Assembly: GCF_001667775.1 (NCBI RefSeq)
Contig: NZ_LZJI01000083.1
Span: forward strand, 1 to 64,000
DNA: 64,000 nucleotides
Direction: 5' to 3'
Origin: Mycobacterium sp. E1747
GTDB lineage: Bacteria > Actinomycetota > Actinomycetes > Mycobacteriales > Mycobacteriaceae
Shown: positions 62,861 to 64,000 of the stretch, piece by piece
Layout of the letters: every line of letters starts with the position of its first letter
Numbering within the stretch: position 1 is the stretch's first letter
Notes under the pieces: generated by a model
The model's database searches: none
What the model saw: only the letters and a program-made list of their open reading frames with translations
What the model was told of the DNA's origin: nothing
Translations under genes and position numbers: made by a program

Positions 62861-63982
62861 TCAGTGGCGATTGCCGATGAAGTACTGCGAGTCTCCGGTC
62901 GGCGGTGTTGCGCCGGTGACCTCGGCCAGCAGTCGAGTCGCGGGATTGTTGAACTCCATCCCAGCATCGGGCGGCAGAGCGCCGCCGGCGATCAGCATCC
63001 TTGCTCCGCGGATCATGGCAACTGACAGACGCAGATACGCAAATACTTCGTAGAAATGCAGGTATTTGACGTCGAAACCGGTCAGGTCTTCATACCGGCT
63101 CACCGTTTCCTGCCGCGTCGGAAACCCTTGGGGAAGAGGTATTCCGATGGCGTCGCTGAACAGACGCAGTGTTGCGAACCACCAGCCGAGATCCAATTCT
63201 GGACTCCCCAGGCATACCATCTCCCAGTCGATTAATCCAGAGACTGATAGGTCGTCGGCAAAGACCACATTGGCGATGCGCGCATCACCCCAGCTGATGA
63301 CTCGCGGCTCGGCTTTGGTGGGACGGTTCGCCTTCACCCAGTCGAAACCTGCTTCCACGAAGGGGTTCGGCACTCCGTCGCTGGCCCAGGCGAAGGCCTT
63401 CTGCCAGTGCTCGATGTGAGCGCCCAGTGGATCGCCATCCGGTGAGCCGTACCGGCCGATGTCGTCGAGTCCCACGGCCGCAGGATCGACTCGGTGGACC
63501 GACGCCATCGCGGCGAGCGCGTTGTCGAGCGCGAGCCGCTTCTGCTCCGGGGGAAGGTCATACATCCATCCCGTCGCCGTAAACGGCGGGTCGTCGGCGG
63601 GTGTCCGACCGGCGAGCCGTTCCATAATGAAGAACGGCGCACCGAGCAAAGACGAGTCGTCTTCGTAGCAGAGGACCTCTGGCGCGGGTACGCCAGCCCG
63701 GTCGCGCAGGGTACCGATCACATGGGCCTCGAGGTCGAGGTCGTAACTGAAGAACAGCCCGGGCCCCGCCGGCGCCACACGAGCGACGAGTCCACGCTGC
63801 AGTCTCTTCCCGGCAACATGCCACGCCGCGTCGAAAAGAACTGTCTCCGCCGACATTCCGCTCGTTGTCGACAAACGCACATCGGTGATTTCGACGCCGT
63901 CGACCCCCGGAAGGTGCGCTGTCAGCGCTTGTTGAAATGCCCTGCGCGCGACGTCAGCATCGACACTGTTGATGACTGCCAT
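62861..63982 (-). CDS. Phosphotransferase (WGDAR type), copy 2
   Basis: 373 aa, the same length as copy 1 at 28630 and clearly homologous: LSTTSGMSAETVLFDAAW, GAPFFIMERLAGRTPADDPPF, catalytic loop ISWGDARIANVVF at about residue 230, metal site GLIDWEMVCLGSPELDLGWW. Resembles ACAD10/11-type kinase domains (motif memory). It is upstream of, and co-directional with, the LLM operon, 288 bp away. Starts 18 bp before the end of the window, so its promoter is not visible. Confidence 0.83.
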   Translation of the reverse strand: MAVINSVDADVARRAFQQALTAHLPGVDGVEITDVRLSTTSGMSAETVLFDAAWHVAGKRLQRGLVARVAPAGPGLFFSYDLDLEAHVIGTLRDRAGVPAPEVLCYEDDSSLLGAPFFIMERLAGRTPADDPPFTATGWMYDLPPEQKRLALDNALAAMASVHRVDPAAVGLDDIGRYGSPDGDPLGAHIEHWQKAFAWASDGVPNPFVEAGFDWVKANRPTKAEPRVISWGDARIANVVFADDLSVSGLIDWEMVCLGSPELDLGWWFATLRLFSDAIGIPLPQGFPTRQETVSRYEDLTGFDVKYLHFYEVFAYLRLSVAMIRGARMLIAGGALPPDAGMEFNNPATRLLAEVTGATPPTGDSQYFIGNRH

Positions 63983-64000
63983 GTCTGGGCCCCTAGACGC

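Noticed and set aside
62518..62880. 120-aa ORF in the gap before the LLM operon
   Set aside because: Spans two divergent gene ends and has no recognisable sequence; treated as noncoding.
1..64000. CRISPR array, tRNA, rRNA, transposase or integrase
   Set aside because: No regularly spaced repeats, no tRNA cloverleaf noticed by eye, and no recombinase-like protein among the reading frames. A tRNA search tool was not available.

Overview
High-GC actinobacterial DNA, almost certainly an environmental (rapid-growing type) mycobacterium. The left end has the mycobacterial order moeA - galU - 5-formyltetrahydrofolate cyclo-ligase. The window also encodes a secreted DUF732 protein, a fused FbiC, an F420-dependent glucose-6-phosphate dehydrogenase and many F420-dependent LLM-class oxidoreductases. 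No tRNA, rRNA, transposase, integrase or CRISPR array was seen.

Layout. 1-2.6 kb is core genome: moeA (broken by a fold-back inverted duplication at the window edge), galU, the cyclo-ligase and a small subunit-IV-like membrane protein. From 2.7 kb to the end is a large accessory island. 2.7-13.4 kb: a TetR pseudogene, a secreted histidine phosphatase, two AveC-like membrane proteins, a CrtI-like flavoprotein with a phosphotransferase, a tandem TetR pair, a RibA relict and a FAD oxidoreductase. 13.4-22.4 kb: an F420 block with LLM oxidoreductases and an fbiC - fgd - fbiD - ribA operon that would make F420 and reduce it. 22.4-28.6 kb: TetR regulators, an SDR, a phosphotransferase and two LLM enzymes. 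28.6-37.5 kb: a phosphotransferase, two lipocalin-like (CrtC/AttH-type) proteins, a desaturase-like flavoprotein, an AraC regulator, a P450 and an epoxide-hydrolase-like enzyme. 37.6-48.7 kb: a LAL-type LuxR regulator followed by a long co-directional operon (SDR, phosphotransferase, EthD-like, PEP-swivel enzyme, SDR, lipocalin-like protein, saccharopine-dehydrogenase-like, membrane protein, truncated MaoC). 48.7-54.6 kb: small or hypothetical genes, a KstD-like flavoprotein, an SDR remnant, a second tandem TetR pair and a tyrosine phosphatase. 54.5-64 kb: a full-length PEP-synthase/rifampicin-phosphotransferase-like enzyme, a second CrtI-like flavoprotein, an LLM-LLM-phosphotransferase operon and another phosphotransferase.

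How the genes may work together (inference). The island looks like a redox pathway for a hydrophobic, probably terpenoid- or steroid-like compound. Flavin desaturases, a P450, SDRs and an epoxide hydrolase would oxidise or open the substrate. F420H2-dependent LLM enzymes would carry out hydride transfers, served by a dedicated F420 supply and reduction operon. Six intact kinase-fold phosphotransferases (plus one broken copy) and two PEP-utilising enzymes suggest phosphorylated intermediates. Nearly every family occurs as two or three paralogs, so the island probably grew by duplication, and several relicts (RibA, TetR, phosphotransferase, MaoC, SDR) show continuing decay. Several clean palindromes in intergenic gaps are candidate operators for the roughly ten TetR/AraC/LuxR regulators. 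The substrate cannot be told from the sequence.
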